Source: Flavobacteriales bacterium (GTDB lineage: Bacteria > Bacteroidota > Bacteroidia > Flavobacteriales_F > PHOS-HE28). Taken from it: DNA of 64,000 bases. Both the position numbers and the translations under genes were made by a program. Shown here in pieces: positions 45,753 to 55,008 of the stretch (positions are counted from its first letter, which is position 1; each line of letters starts with the position of its first letter). Where the stretch lies: positions 124,001 to 188,000 of the forward strand of contig JADJXF010000012.1 of assembly GCA_016715995.1 (NCBI GenBank). The letters are read 5' to 3'. Under the pieces are notes generated by a model. The model was given only the letters and a program-made list of their open reading frames with translations. It ran no database searches and was not told where the DNA came from.

Positions 45753-48164
45753 TCATTCGTAACGAAGTGCTTTCACTGGGTCAGCCACCGCCGCCCTATA
45801 CGCCTGCACCGTCACCGTCAGCACCGTTACCAGCAAAGTGATCAGCAACGCCGCGGCGTAGAGCGCCGGTGAGATGTCCGTGTGGTACGCGAAGGTTTCC
45901 AGCCAGCGACCGATCGCATAGAAGGCCAACGGGAAAGCGACCAGCAACGCAAGCCCGAGCAGCACCACGAACTCCTTGTTCAGGCGGCGCACGATGTCGA
46001 AGAGCGGCGCGCCCATCACGCGGCGGATGCCGATCTCACGCGTGCGCTGCCGGGCGGTGAAGTAGGCCAAGCCGTAGAGACCCATCACCGTGAGCAGGAT
46101 GGTGAGCACGGCGAAGGCGGTGAAGACGCGGTAGAGCTTGTCCTCGGCGCGGTAGAGCTGCGCGATGCTGTCCGTGAGGAAGGTGGCGTCCCATTCCGCA
46201 TTGGGGAAGAGTTTTTCCCATTCACCTTGGAGGAGCTGCTGGGCCACATCGCCGGCTTGCAGGCGCAGCACCAGGTTCTGCGCGCCGTAGCGCTGGCTGC
46301 TCTGGAAGAGCACCAGCGGTTCGATGGGCGTGTGCAAACTGGTGTAGTGGAAGTCCTTGAGCACGCCGATGACGGTGAGCTCCTGGCTCACGCTGTCGCC
46401 GGGGATGTAGATCTTCTCGGCCAGCGGATCCTGCCAGCCGAAGGCCTTCACGGCGCTCTCGTTCACCATCACGGCGTTGTCGCGGTCGCTGGGGATGGCG
46501 GGATCGAAGTAGCGGCCCGCGGCCAGCTCCACGCCGAGCAGCGCGGGGAAGTCGGCATCGGAACTCATCGTGGGCATGGGCTTGTCGATGCGGCCCTCGG
46601 GGGTGTTCACCTGCAGCACCCAGCGGCCACCGCTCTGCCCCGGCAGGTTCTGCGTGAACGAGGCGGCAGTGACGAAGCTCTGGCGCATCAGCTCGTCCTT
46701 CACGGGGCGCAGCTTGTCCCAAGCGAGCGTGTCGGGCCCATTGGGCAGCGGCATCGCGACGCTGAGCAGGTTCTCCTTGCGGAAACCCATGTCGGTGGTA
46801 CGCAGCCAGTGCAGCTGCGCGAACACGGCTAGCGTGCCCGCCACCATGAAGAGCGCGATGGCGAACTGCGCGCCCATGAGCACCTTGCGCACACGGCCCT
46901 TCCCTGCTCCACTGGCCACGCCTTCCTTCAGCAGCAATTGCGGCGCGAAGCGCGAGAGGAAGAAGGCCGGGTAGCTGCCGGCCACCACACCGATGGCGAT
47001 GACGATCAGGAGCACAACGCCCGCGAAGCTGCCGCGCAGCAGATAGCCCATACCGATCTCCTTCTCCGTGATGCCGTTGAATGCGGGCAGCGCCAGCCAG
47101 AGCAGCACCAGCGCCACCACGATGCCGATGACGGCGATCAAGACGCTGCCGCCGATGAACTGCGCCACGAGCTGGCCGCGCTGCGCGCCGCTCACTTTCC
47201 GCAGCGCTACTTCTTTCGCGCGGCGTGTGGCATCGGCGGTGCTCATGTTGATGTAGTTGATGCACGCGATGGCGAGGATGAGCACGGCCACGATGGCGAA
47301 GAGCGCGACGTAGGCCTTGTTGCCCTTCTTCGGGGTGTCGTAGATGAGTTCGTTGTTGAAGTGGACATCGCGCAGCGGCTCCAGGTTGAAGCGGATGCTG
47401 CCTTGGAACTGCTCGCCGCCCCACGCGGGGATGATGTACTTGGTGACGAAGGCGTCCATCTTGCCTTGGAAGGCGTGCTCGTCCACGCCCGGCGCCAGCA
47501 CCAGGTAGTTGAGGCAGCTGTTGTTGCCCCAGCTCTGCGCGAGCTGCGCCTTCGCTTGCGGCGGCATGCCCAAGCGGCTCATGAACACACCCAGCGGGAT
47601 GTGCGTGTTCCCGGCCTTCTCGTCGATCACACCGGCCACCTTCAATGTGCGGCCGTTGCGTGTGACCAGTTTGCCGATGGGGTCCTCCGCGCCGAACATG
47701 CGCGTCGCCAATTCTTGCACGATGACGATGTTGTCCGGCTCGTCGAGCGCTTCCGGTCCGCCGTGCGTGAAAATGAAATCGAAGGTGCGGAAGAAGCTGG
47801 TGTCGGCGTTGTAGCCGTCCTGCGCCACATGGCGCTGGCCGTTGTACTCGAGGGTGGTCTGACCGAGCTGGAGGAGCGAGACGCCCGCCTCGATATCGGC
47901 GTACTCGGTGAGCAGCGCCTCCATGATGGGGAAGGGCGTGATGCCGAAATCGTCCTTGGTATCGCCGAACTGGTAGTGTGCCTGGATGCGGAAGATGCGG
48001 TCGGCCTTGCGGTGGTGCGCGTCGAAGCTCAATTCATCCTGCACGTAGATGTAGATGAGCAAGCAGGCCACGATGCCGATGGCGAGGCCGATGATGTTGA
48101 GCGCCGCGAAGAGCTTGTCGCGCTTGAGGGTGCGCCAGGCGATGAGGAGGTAGTTCTTCCACAT
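45753..48164 (-). CDS. ABC transporter permease, FtsX/MacB-like (paralogue of 35578-37980)
   Basis: This 803-residue permease has the same double FtsX layout as the 35.6 kb copy: TM1 (LFAALNIIGLAIGIVACLLIYI), a periplasmic domain, an FtsX block around VAVLILAIACINYINMSTADATRRAKEVALRKVSGAQRGQL, a second periplasmic domain, and a C-terminal block with RQRTREIGIRRVMGA. It lies downstream of an ATPase and an adaptor on the same strand, so it should form a MacA/MacB-like export complex with them. CACCTTCG 4 bases before the ATG suggests its own leaderless promoter. The substrate is unknown. Confidence 0.94.
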   Translation of the reverse strand: MWKNYLLIAWRTLKRDKLFAALNIIGLAIGIVACLLIYIYVQDELSFDAHHRKADRIFRIQAHYQFGDTKDDFGITPFPIMEALLTEYADIEAGVSLLQLGQTTLEYNGQRHVAQDGYNADTSFFRTFDFIFTHGGPEALDEPDNIVIVQELATRMFGAEDPIGKLVTRNGRTLKVAGVIDEKAGNTHIPLGVFMSRLGMPPQAKAQLAQSWGNNSCLNYLVLAPGVDEHAFQGKMDAFVTKYIIPAWGGEQFQGSIRFNLEPLRDVHFNNELIYDTPKKGNKAYVALFAIVAVLILAIACINYINMSTADATRRAKEVALRKVSGAQRGQLVAQFIGGSVLIAVIGIVVALVLLWLALPAFNGITEKEIGMGYLLRGSFAGVVLLIVIAIGVVAGSYPAFFLSRFAPQLLLKEGVASGAGKGRVRKVLMGAQFAIALFMVAGTLAVFAQLHWLRTTDMGFRKENLLSVAMPLPNGPDTLAWDKLRPVKDELMRQSFVTAASFTQNLPGQSGGRWVLQVNTPEGRIDKPMPTMSSDADFPALLGVELAAGRYFDPAIPSDRDNAVMVNESAVKAFGWQDPLAEKIYIPGDSVSQELTVIGVLKDFHYTSLHTPIEPLVLFQSSQRYGAQNLVLRLQAGDVAQQLLQGEWEKLFPNAEWDATFLTDSIAQLYRAEDKLYRVFTAFAVLTILLTVMGLYGLAYFTARQRTREIGIRRVMGAPLFDIVRRLNKEFVVLLGLALLVAFPLAFYAIGRWLETFAYHTDISPALYAAALLITLLVTVLTVTVQAYRAAVADPVKALRYE

Positions 48165-48168
48165 GGCC

Positions 48169-48176
48169 CGAAGGTG
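48169..48176 (-). promoter_or_regulatory. Predicted -7 element abutting start codon (CACCTTCG)
   Basis: The minus-strand CACCTTCG ends 4 bases before ATG 48164. Confidence 0.45.
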
Positions 48177-48278
48177 GAGCCCAAGGAGTGCGCGCAGCAC
48201 TTCGGAGTGCGTTGGCGTTGGGCCTGTGACGGGCGGTTACCCAAGGCGCCACCTCGGCGGCAAGCCGCCGGATCGCGG

Positions 48279-48680
48279 TCACTTCGCCCGCATCCTGTTC
48301 CCCTTCGCTTCGTGCGTCACTTCCGCCAGGCCGAGTGCTTCCATCAACGGCGGCAGGTACACGCCGAAGCGGCCGCGCAATCCCTTCTTCAAACCGTACC
48401 AGCCTTTCACGGGGTTCTTCTCGCTTCGGCCCCAGGCTTCCACGGTGCCCTCCTTGGCTGGCTTCTGTTCGTCGGCGCCGCCGAGGTCCATCCAGTCGCC
48501 GTGCTTCTTCAGCATGGCGTGCAAATCGGTGATGCACCGGATGTCGTAGAGCAGCACCGTCTTGCCTACCGTGCAGACGAGCACTTCCTTTCCGTCCTTC
48601 TCTTCCACATGCATGGTGTAGTCACTGCTGCCGGGCGGGGTCTTCAGTTTCCACGGGTTGGTCTTCGGTCGCTTTTCCAT
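48279..48680 (-). CDS. Hypothetical protein between ABC ATPase and permease
   Basis: This 133-residue cytoplasmic protein has a family look I recall from diverse bacteria but cannot name with certainty: WKLKTPPGSSDYTMHVEEKDG, TVLLYDIRCITDLHAMLKKHGDWMDLGG and WYGLKKGLRGRFGVYLPPLMEALGLAEV. It is a compact alpha/beta protein with no metal or catalytic signature that I can see. It sits between the export ATPase and permease on the same strand, but with 97- and 114-base gaps, so co-function is uncertain. Confidence 0.8.
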   Translation of the reverse strand: MEKRPKTNPWKLKTPPGSSDYTMHVEEKDGKEVLVCTVGKTVLLYDIRCITDLHAMLKKHGDWMDLGGADEQKPAKEGTVEAWGRSEKNPVKGWYGLKKGLRGRFGVYLPPLMEALGLAEVTHEAKGNRMRAK

Positions 48681-48777
48681 GGTTGCGGTGGGCTAGATTC
48701 AAACTCGCACACGTGCGTGCCGAACGAAAGGGTTCAGGTGGTGCGAACGTAAGCAGTGCGTCCCGCCATGCTGCGGG

Positions 48778-49473
<696 letters not shown>

Positions 49474-49518
49474 GGTTGAGGGGTTGGCGGTTGGATTGGG
49501 GCGCATCATGATGCGCTC

Positions 49519-50766
49519 TTACTGGATGATGAGTTCGTCCGCGTCATTGAAAGCGGCGTAGCGGCTGGTGACCACGCGGTCGCCGGGTTGAAGTCCTTCC
49601 GTCACTTCGTACATGTCGGGGTTCTGGCGGCCGAGCTTCACTTCGCGCTTCGTGGCTTTGCCTTCGGCATCCAGCACATAGACCCATTGCCCGCCGGTAT
49701 CCTGGAAGAAGGGCCCGCGCGGCAGCATGATGGCCTCCATGTCCTCGCTCAGCTGCAAGCGCACCTGCACGGTCTGCCCGCGCTTCACAGCCTCGGGCGC
49801 CTCACCATTGAAGTGGAAGTCCACATCGAACTCACCGTTGCTCACATCGGGGAAGACCTTGGCCACCGTGAGCTGGAAGTCGCGCCCGGCGAAGGCGAAC
49901 GTGGCCTCCAAGCCTTGATAAACGCGGCTCACGTAATGCTCCGGCACGCGCGCTCGGAGCTTCAGCGCATCCAGCATGTCAATCTGAGCAATCCGCGAGC
50001 CCTGCGCCACTGTCTGCCCGATCTCGGCGCGAAGGCCGCTCAGCGTCCCCGCGATGGGCGCCTTCACCGTGAGGTTCTCGAGCGCGCGATGCAGGAAGCC
50101 GAGGTTGTCCTGGATCAGGTCGAGCGAGGAGGCGATCTGCCCTTCCTGCGTGCGGCGGAAGAGCGAGTCGTTGCGGATGTTGGCCACCAGCAGGCGGCGG
50201 CGCTCCTGGGCAAGCTGGAACTCCTCGCGGCTGCGCGCGATCTCCTGCTCGGCCACCATGCCCTTGTCCTTGAGGCTTTCGTTAAGGCGCCAGGTCCGCT
50301 CCACCTGCTTCATGTCGTAGTCCAGCTGGGCCAACTGCTGCTTCCAGGTGTTGGTCTGCTGGTCCATGTTGAGGCGCGTGTTGCGCAGGTTGTTCTGCTG
50401 GTCGAGCAGTTGCGCCTCGCGGTTGATGGCATCCATCTGGAACTGCTGGTTGCCGAGGCGGAGGATCGGTGTTCCCGCCACCACGGCCTGTCCATCCTCC
50501 AAGAAGACCTCCTCCACGATGCCGCCCTGCACCGCATCGAGGAAGACCGTCTTGATAGGCTGCACCGTGCCGGTGATGGGGATGAACTCTTTGAAAAGCC
50601 CCTTGCTCACCGTGCCGATCGTGACCTTGCCCGCTTCCACCCGAACGCGCGATCGGCCCAGCCCGCTGGCCAGCACCACCAGGGTGACCATCACCAACAG
50701 TCCACCGCCCGCTACTACCAGCATGCGGCGCCGCCTGGCGGGCCGGGTATCGATTGCGCGATCCAC
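49519..50766 (-). CDS. Periplasmic adaptor (HlyD/MacA-like membrane-fusion protein)
   Basis: This 415-residue adaptor has a single N-terminal TM (about 16-34, VVAGGGLLVMVTLVVLAS). A lipoyl-like beta domain (KTVFLDAVQGGIVEEVFLEDGQAVVAGTPILRL) precedes a long alpha-helical hairpin (about 95-215), then a beta-barrel and C-terminal membrane-proximal domain (GDRVVTSRYAAF). It links the inner-membrane ABC complex to an outer-membrane channel. The start is GTG 50766. The upstream 38-codon extension to 50880 is Arg/His-rich and lacks homology, and CACCTTGG lies 4 bases before this GTG. Confidence 0.88.
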   Translation of the reverse strand: MDRAIDTRPARRRRMLVVAGGGLLVMVTLVVLASGLGRSRVRVEAGKVTIGTVSKGLFKEFIPITGTVQPIKTVFLDAVQGGIVEEVFLEDGQAVVAGTPILRLGNQQFQMDAINREAQLLDQQNNLRNTRLNMDQQTNTWKQQLAQLDYDMKQVERTWRLNESLKDKGMVAEQEIARSREEFQLAQERRRLLVANIRNDSLFRRTQEGQIASSLDLIQDNLGFLHRALENLTVKAPIAGTLSGLRAEIGQTVAQGSRIAQIDMLDALKLRARVPEHYVSRVYQGLEATFAFAGRDFQLTVAKVFPDVSNGEFDVDFHFNGEAPEAVKRGQTVQVRLQLSEDMEAIMLPRGPFFQDTGGQWVYVLDAEGKATKREVKLGRQNPDMYEVTEGLQPGDRVVTSRYAAFNDADELIIQ

Positions 50767-50770
50767 GCGG

Positions 50771-50778
50771 CCAAGGTG
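50771..50778 (-). promoter_or_regulatory. Predicted -7 element abutting GTG start (CACCTTGG)
   Basis: The minus-strand CACCTTGG ends 4 bases before GTG 50766. Confidence 0.4.
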
Positions 50779-50903
50779 AAGCGCGGGATTACCCCGATCG
50801 TGATGAACGGGGACGGACCGGTGGGGGATCCGTGAACCGGTACGAACGGTGCGGATGCCCCTCAATGCGGTAAGCACCAAGGGTTCACGAATCCAGCAGA
50901 CAC

Positions 50904-50933
50904 TTGCCGGGATCGGTTTTCAACCTACATTCG
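50904..50933 (+). promoter_or_regulatory. Bacteroidota-type promoter with both boxes (TTG-N19-TACATTCG)
   Basis: TTG at 50904-50906 and TACATTCG at 50926-50933 are separated by 19 bases, the usual Bacteroidota spacing. This is the best two-box promoter found. It lies 81 bases upstream of the RRM protein start, giving a leader of about 75 bases. Confidence 0.6.
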
Positions 50934-51014
50934 GCCCGCCCAACGGCCGGGGCGTTCTTTGGCGAGACCTCCGCGGCACAGGCGAAAACGAACTTAAACC
51001 AGTCAGTAGAACTC

Positions 51015-51398
51015 ATGAACATTTACGTCGCCAATGTGCCTTACACTGTGAGGGACCAGGAATTGCGTGAACTCTTCGAACAATTCGGGGAGGTCACATC
51101 GGCCAAGATCATCATGGACAAAGCCACCAACCGGAGCCGCGGCTTCGGCTTCGTGGAGATGGCAGATGACAACGCTGGCCGCACAGCCATCGAAGGCACC
51201 AATGGCAAGAACTTCCACGGCCGCGACCTCGTGGTGAACGAGGCCCGCCCTCGCACCGAGGGTGATCGCGGCGGCTTCGGCGGCGCCCGGGGCGGCGATC
51301 GTGGCGGTTATCGCAATGACCGTGGCGGCGGCGGCGGCGATCGCGGCGGATACCGCAGCGACCGTGGTGACCGCGGCTCGCGCAGCGACGAGTACTAG
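51015..51398 (+). CDS. RRM-type RNA-binding protein with RGG-rich tail
   Basis: This 127-residue protein has one RRM (residues 1-80) with RNP2 (IYVANV) and RNP1 (RGFGFVEM), and a C-terminal ~45-residue Gly/Arg/Asp-rich tail (RGGYRNDRGGGGGDRGGYR). This matches the RNA-binding proteins that are abundant in Bacteroidota and cyanobacteria, which act as RNA chaperones and often respond to cold. ATG 51015 begins the RRM. A two-box promoter precedes it and a strong terminator follows, so it is monocistronic. Confidence 0.95.
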   Translation: MNIYVANVPYTVRDQELRELFEQFGEVTSAKIIMDKATNRSRGFGFVEMADDNAGRTAIEGTNGKNFHGRDLVVNEARPRTEGDRGGFGGARGGDRGGYRNDRGGGGGDRGGYRSDRGDRGSRSDEY

Positions 51399-51420
51399 AC
51401 CACAGCACTCCGAAGAACCT

Positions 51421-51444
51421 GAGGCCCCGTGAAAGCGGGGCCTC
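51421..51444 (+). terminator. Intrinsic terminator after RNA-binding protein gene
   Basis: GAGGCCCCG and CGGGGCCTC form a 9-bp stem around TGAAAG, followed by TTCCTTTTC. It starts 23 bases after the stop. Confidence 0.85.
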
Positions 51445-51539
51445 TTCCTTTTCATCCCGCTCTGTGAAAGGTTGTCAAACCATTCCCCTGTCTCGGGTGT
51501 CTTAGCCGCCCCGGACCAACAGCCGCCTCTACGCCCCGG

Positions 51540-51547
51540 TACCTTCG
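51540..51547 (+). promoter_or_regulatory. Predicted -7 element abutting start codon (TACCTTCG)
   Basis: TACCTTCG ends 5 bases before ATG 51553. It supports this ATG over the longer open frame from 51472. Confidence 0.55.
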
Positions 51548-51552
51548 CGCCC

Positions 51553-54048
51553 ATGCGATTCCTGCTCCTGCTCGCCTTCCTGCTCACCGGTCTGTCCCTC
51601 TTCGCCCAGCGGCCGTCCGGAATGCGGCCAAGCGGCGCGCCAGCGATCGGGCGCATCTATGGCCGGGTGGTCGATGGTGGCACGCGCAAAGGAGCCGAGT
51701 TCACCACGGTGGCGATCCGAATGGCATACAACGACAGCATCGTCGGTGGCACCATCAGCAGCAACTCGGGCGAGTTCAACGTGGAGAAGATCCCCGTGGG
51801 GCCACCGCTGAAGGTCACCGTGAGCTTTATCGGCTTCCGCTCGTGGGAGAAGCAGGTGCAGCTGAGCCGTGAGCGCATGGAGCTCGACCTCGGCAATATC
51901 ACGCTGGCACCCGATGCCGAATTGCTGAAGGAGGTGGAGGTGGTGGGCGAGCGGGCCACCATGACCATGCAGGTCGATCGCCGTGTCTTCAACGTTGACA
52001 AGGACCTCAGCACGCAGGGTGGCTCCGGTGTGGATGTGATGAAGAACGTGCCAGGGCTCAGCGTGGATCTCGATGGCAACGTGGAGATGCGGGGCGCGCG
52101 TCCGCAGATGCTCATCGATGGCCGCCCCACGGCGATGACGCTGGAGCAGATCCCGGCCGAGGACATCGAGCGTGTGGAGGTCATCACCAACCCATCGGTG
52201 GCCTTCGATGCGAATGCCACGGGCGGCATCATCAACGTAGTGCTGAAGAAGAACACGAAGCCTGGCTACAGCGGACAGCTGCAGGGCGGCATCGGCACCA
52301 ACGACCGCTATCAGGCGGGCGGCAACCTGAACATGAAGGAGGGCAAATGGGCCTTCAACCTCAGCGGCAACTACAACACCAGCGCCAACAATACCGATGG
52401 CACCACGGACCGTGCAGAGCGGAGCGGCGGCACCACCACGGGATTCTTCCGCCAAGAGGCGCGCGACGAGAGCGAGCGCGCGATGACCGGCGGACGCTTT
52501 GGCGTGGACTGGCAGCAGAGCAACCGCAACCTCATCACCTTCTCGCAGAGCATCCGCGCGCACGAGCGCAGCGGCAACGACGTGCTCAATGCCACGATCC
52601 TCGGCCCGGGGAGCGAGCTGCTCTCCACCACGAGACAGGTGAACACCACGCTATCCGAGATGATGAGCGCGACCACCCAGCTGGGCTTCCGCCGCAAGTC
52701 GCCGAAGGAGGGCCGGGAGTGGAACACGGACCTCACCTACAACACCTGGAAGCGGGACAGCCGTGCAGGCTTCGACCAGTACACCCACGGCAGCGACGGC
52801 GCTCAATTGTCGGAGAGCCCGCGCCTGCAGGACAACATCGGTGGAAGTACCAACCAGCAGGTCACGCTTCAAGCCGATTTCACCGAACCGCTCGGTGAGA
52901 AGGACAAGCTCGAGTACGGCATCAAGGGCAACGTGAAGCTGGACAACACCTACCTCGATGTCTTCGTGTCGTCGCCTGTCATCGGAACGGATGTTCCGGA
53001 CACCAGCCTCACGAACGATTACGTGATCACCGACATCATCAACGCCGCGTACGTGAACTGGCAGCACCGGATCACGGAACATTGGAGCATGCAGGCCGGC
53101 TTCCGCTTCGAGCAGACCTGGTTCGAGACGCGCTTGGAGGACAAGGACATCACCTTCAGCTACAAATACCCCGACGGGACAGAGAACCTCGCCAAGGCGA
53201 TCTTCCCTGCGCTCTACCTCTCCCGCAAATGGGACAACAGCCTGCGCGAGGTGCAACTGAACGTCTCGCGCAAGATCAGCCGCCCGAACTTCTGGCAGAT
53301 CATGCCCTTCATCATGAACGCCGACAGCCGGAACGTGCGCATCGGCAACCCGGCACTTGCGCCCGAGCTGAGCACGCTGGCAGAGGTGAACCACCTGCTG
53401 CCCTTCCTGAACGGGAAGGCGTCTTGGCTCACGAGCGTCTTCGGCCGGCATACGCAGGATGTGATCACCAGCTACGCCACGCCGCTGCCCTCCGACACCA
53501 CCTTGCTGCTGAACACCTTCGTGAACGGCAGCTACAGCATGACCGGCGGCTGGGAGAACATCGTGAAGGTGGAACCCGTGCAAGGGCTGCAGGTCACCCT
53601 CAGCGGCACGGTGCAGTACACCGACGTAGCGCTCGCGGACGCGCAGAACGGGACGCGCAACCAGGGCTACAACTGGAACGCGAAAGCCATGCTGTCCTGG
53701 CGCTTCACCAAGGATTGGAACATGCAGTTGAATGGCGAGTACGAAGGGCCGCGCATCCAGCCACAAGGACGAAGCCTGCCGCAGTACGGCATCGACTTCT
53801 CCATGGGGCACGACCTCAACAAGAAGCTCAGCGCCGCGCTATCGGTGAACGATGTGTTCTTCACCCGGAGGTGGGGCAACATCATCGACACCGACCGGCT
53901 CTACCAGGAGAGCTTCCGGCGGCGCGAGATGCGCTTCGTACGCTTCACGCTCACCTGGAAGTTCGGCGAGCAGAACACCTCACTGTTCCGCAAGCGGAAC
54001 AACCAGCGCCCCGAGCCCGGCAGCACTGGCGGTGAGATGGACATGTAG
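51553..54048 (+). CDS. TonB-dependent receptor, outer-membrane beta-barrel family
   Basis: This 831-residue outer-membrane protein has a signal peptide (MRFLLLLAFLLTGLSLFAQ), a carboxypeptidase-like domain (about 35-125: GRIYGRVVDGG ... VTVSFIGFRSWEKQV), and a plug (about 130-240: DVMKNVPGLSVDLDGNVEMRGARPQMLIDGRP ... IERVEVITNPSVAFDANATGGIINVVLKKN). A large C-terminal barrel follows. The plug/barrel pattern matches the 'outer membrane beta-barrel family protein' group, often not clearly TonB-energised. The tail is hydrophilic (ends GGEMDM), without the usual terminal aromatic residue. It is convergent with the HmuY-like gene. The substrate is unknown. Confidence 0.9.
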   Translation: MRFLLLLAFLLTGLSLFAQRPSGMRPSGAPAIGRIYGRVVDGGTRKGAEFTTVAIRMAYNDSIVGGTISSNSGEFNVEKIPVGPPLKVTVSFIGFRSWEKQVQLSRERMELDLGNITLAPDAELLKEVEVVGERATMTMQVDRRVFNVDKDLSTQGGSGVDVMKNVPGLSVDLDGNVEMRGARPQMLIDGRPTAMTLEQIPAEDIERVEVITNPSVAFDANATGGIINVVLKKNTKPGYSGQLQGGIGTNDRYQAGGNLNMKEGKWAFNLSGNYNTSANNTDGTTDRAERSGGTTTGFFRQEARDESERAMTGGRFGVDWQQSNRNLITFSQSIRAHERSGNDVLNATILGPGSELLSTTRQVNTTLSEMMSATTQLGFRRKSPKEGREWNTDLTYNTWKRDSRAGFDQYTHGSDGAQLSESPRLQDNIGGSTNQQVTLQADFTEPLGEKDKLEYGIKGNVKLDNTYLDVFVSSPVIGTDVPDTSLTNDYVITDIINAAYVNWQHRITEHWSMQAGFRFEQTWFETRLEDKDITFSYKYPDGTENLAKAIFPALYLSRKWDNSLREVQLNVSRKISRPNFWQIMPFIMNADSRNVRIGNPALAPELSTLAEVNHLLPFLNGKASWLTSVFGRHTQDVITSYATPLPSDTTLLLNTFVNGSYSMTGGWENIVKVEPVQGLQVTLSGTVQYTDVALADAQNGTRNQGYNWNAKAMLSWRFTKDWNMQLNGEYEGPRIQPQGRSLPQYGIDFSMGHDLNKKLSAALSVNDVFFTRRWGNIIDTDRLYQESFRRREMRFVRFTLTWKFGEQNTSLFRKRNNQRPEPGSTGGEMDM

Positions 54049-54049
54049 C

Positions 54050-55008
54050 CTACAAGGGCACCGTCTCGAAGAGCGGGCAGCCGGTCTGACCTTGGGGGCC
54101 ATAGAACTCGATGAAGCGCAGCTTGTACAGGTAGCCATCGGCATCGCGCACGATGAACGCGAGGTCTGGCACGATGCTGTACGCGCTGGTCTCGAAGGAA
54201 TAGACCTTCCAATCGTAGCCGATCGCGTTGCGACGACCCTCCATGGGAAACAGGAGCGTGTCCGTTGCGGTGATGGAGGCAAAGTCGCGACCGGTGATAC
54301 GCGATACGCGCGTGGTGGAGGCGGATAGCACGCCGTTCACGAGGTAGTCGAGGTTGAAGCTCTCGAACTGGTGCGTGTACTGCGTGAAGCAGAGGTCCCA
54401 GGATCCGCGTGGCGGCTCGATGGGCACCACGCCCTGCGCGAAGCTCCAACAGGTGAATGCGCGTTGGGATCCTTAATCACGGTGAACGAAGCGAGCCCTG
54501 AGCCGTTGAGCTGAGCCACATCAATCTGGTAGGTCGTGGGGCTCACGCTGTTGAGCCGCATCTTGCGCAGCCCCAGTGGCAGCCCATCGCTATTGATGCC
54601 AAGGTCAACGATGTAAACGTTCGCGGTGCCCAGCCAATCGCGCAGGGCGAGGCTGTCGTCGGAAGCGCTGGCGGCATCCACGCGTCGGAGGGCGGAGAGG
54701 CCTGCGGTATCGTGCGGTGCGGTGATCTCCACCGGTCCGAGCGGCCAGGCCGTCATGAGCCGCGAGCCGTTCAGCAGCACGCGCCATCCATCGGGCGCGC
54801 TCTCGAAGGCGAGGTCCCAATCGATGCGCGCGTTCTCGCTCACCACTTGTCCGCTGCCGAGGTCGAACCACAGCTGCCGCGCATAGCCGCTGCCCATGCA
54901 GAGCTGAGTGCTGCGTGCATCGCCGCGTGGAGCACGCGGGGCAGGCAGCTCCTCCTTCATGCACGAGGCGAGCAGAACCACGGCGGCGATCGGAACAAGA
55001 TGCCTCAT
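54050..55008 (-). CDS. HmuY-like haem-binding lipoprotein, frameshifted
   Basis: Two frames make one ~319-residue protein once one A is added beside AA at 54456-54457 (minus strand TT to TTT), so that NAHFTCWSFAQGVVPIE reads through. It has a lipoprotein signal (AAVVLLASC, Cys at 16) and the HmuY-type pattern: DWDLAFES, WDLCFTQY, IGYDWKVYS and a C-terminal FIVRDADGYLYKLRFIEFYG. HmuY binds haem at the outer membrane and passes it to a TonB receptor. The start ATG overlaps the stop of the upstream receptor gene (ATGA), so the two are coupled. Confidence 0.85.

Noticed and set aside
46938..48752. A 604-codon plus-strand frame across the ABC permease
   Set aside because: Shadow of the minus-strand permease, with codon positions reflecting GC-skewed third bases.
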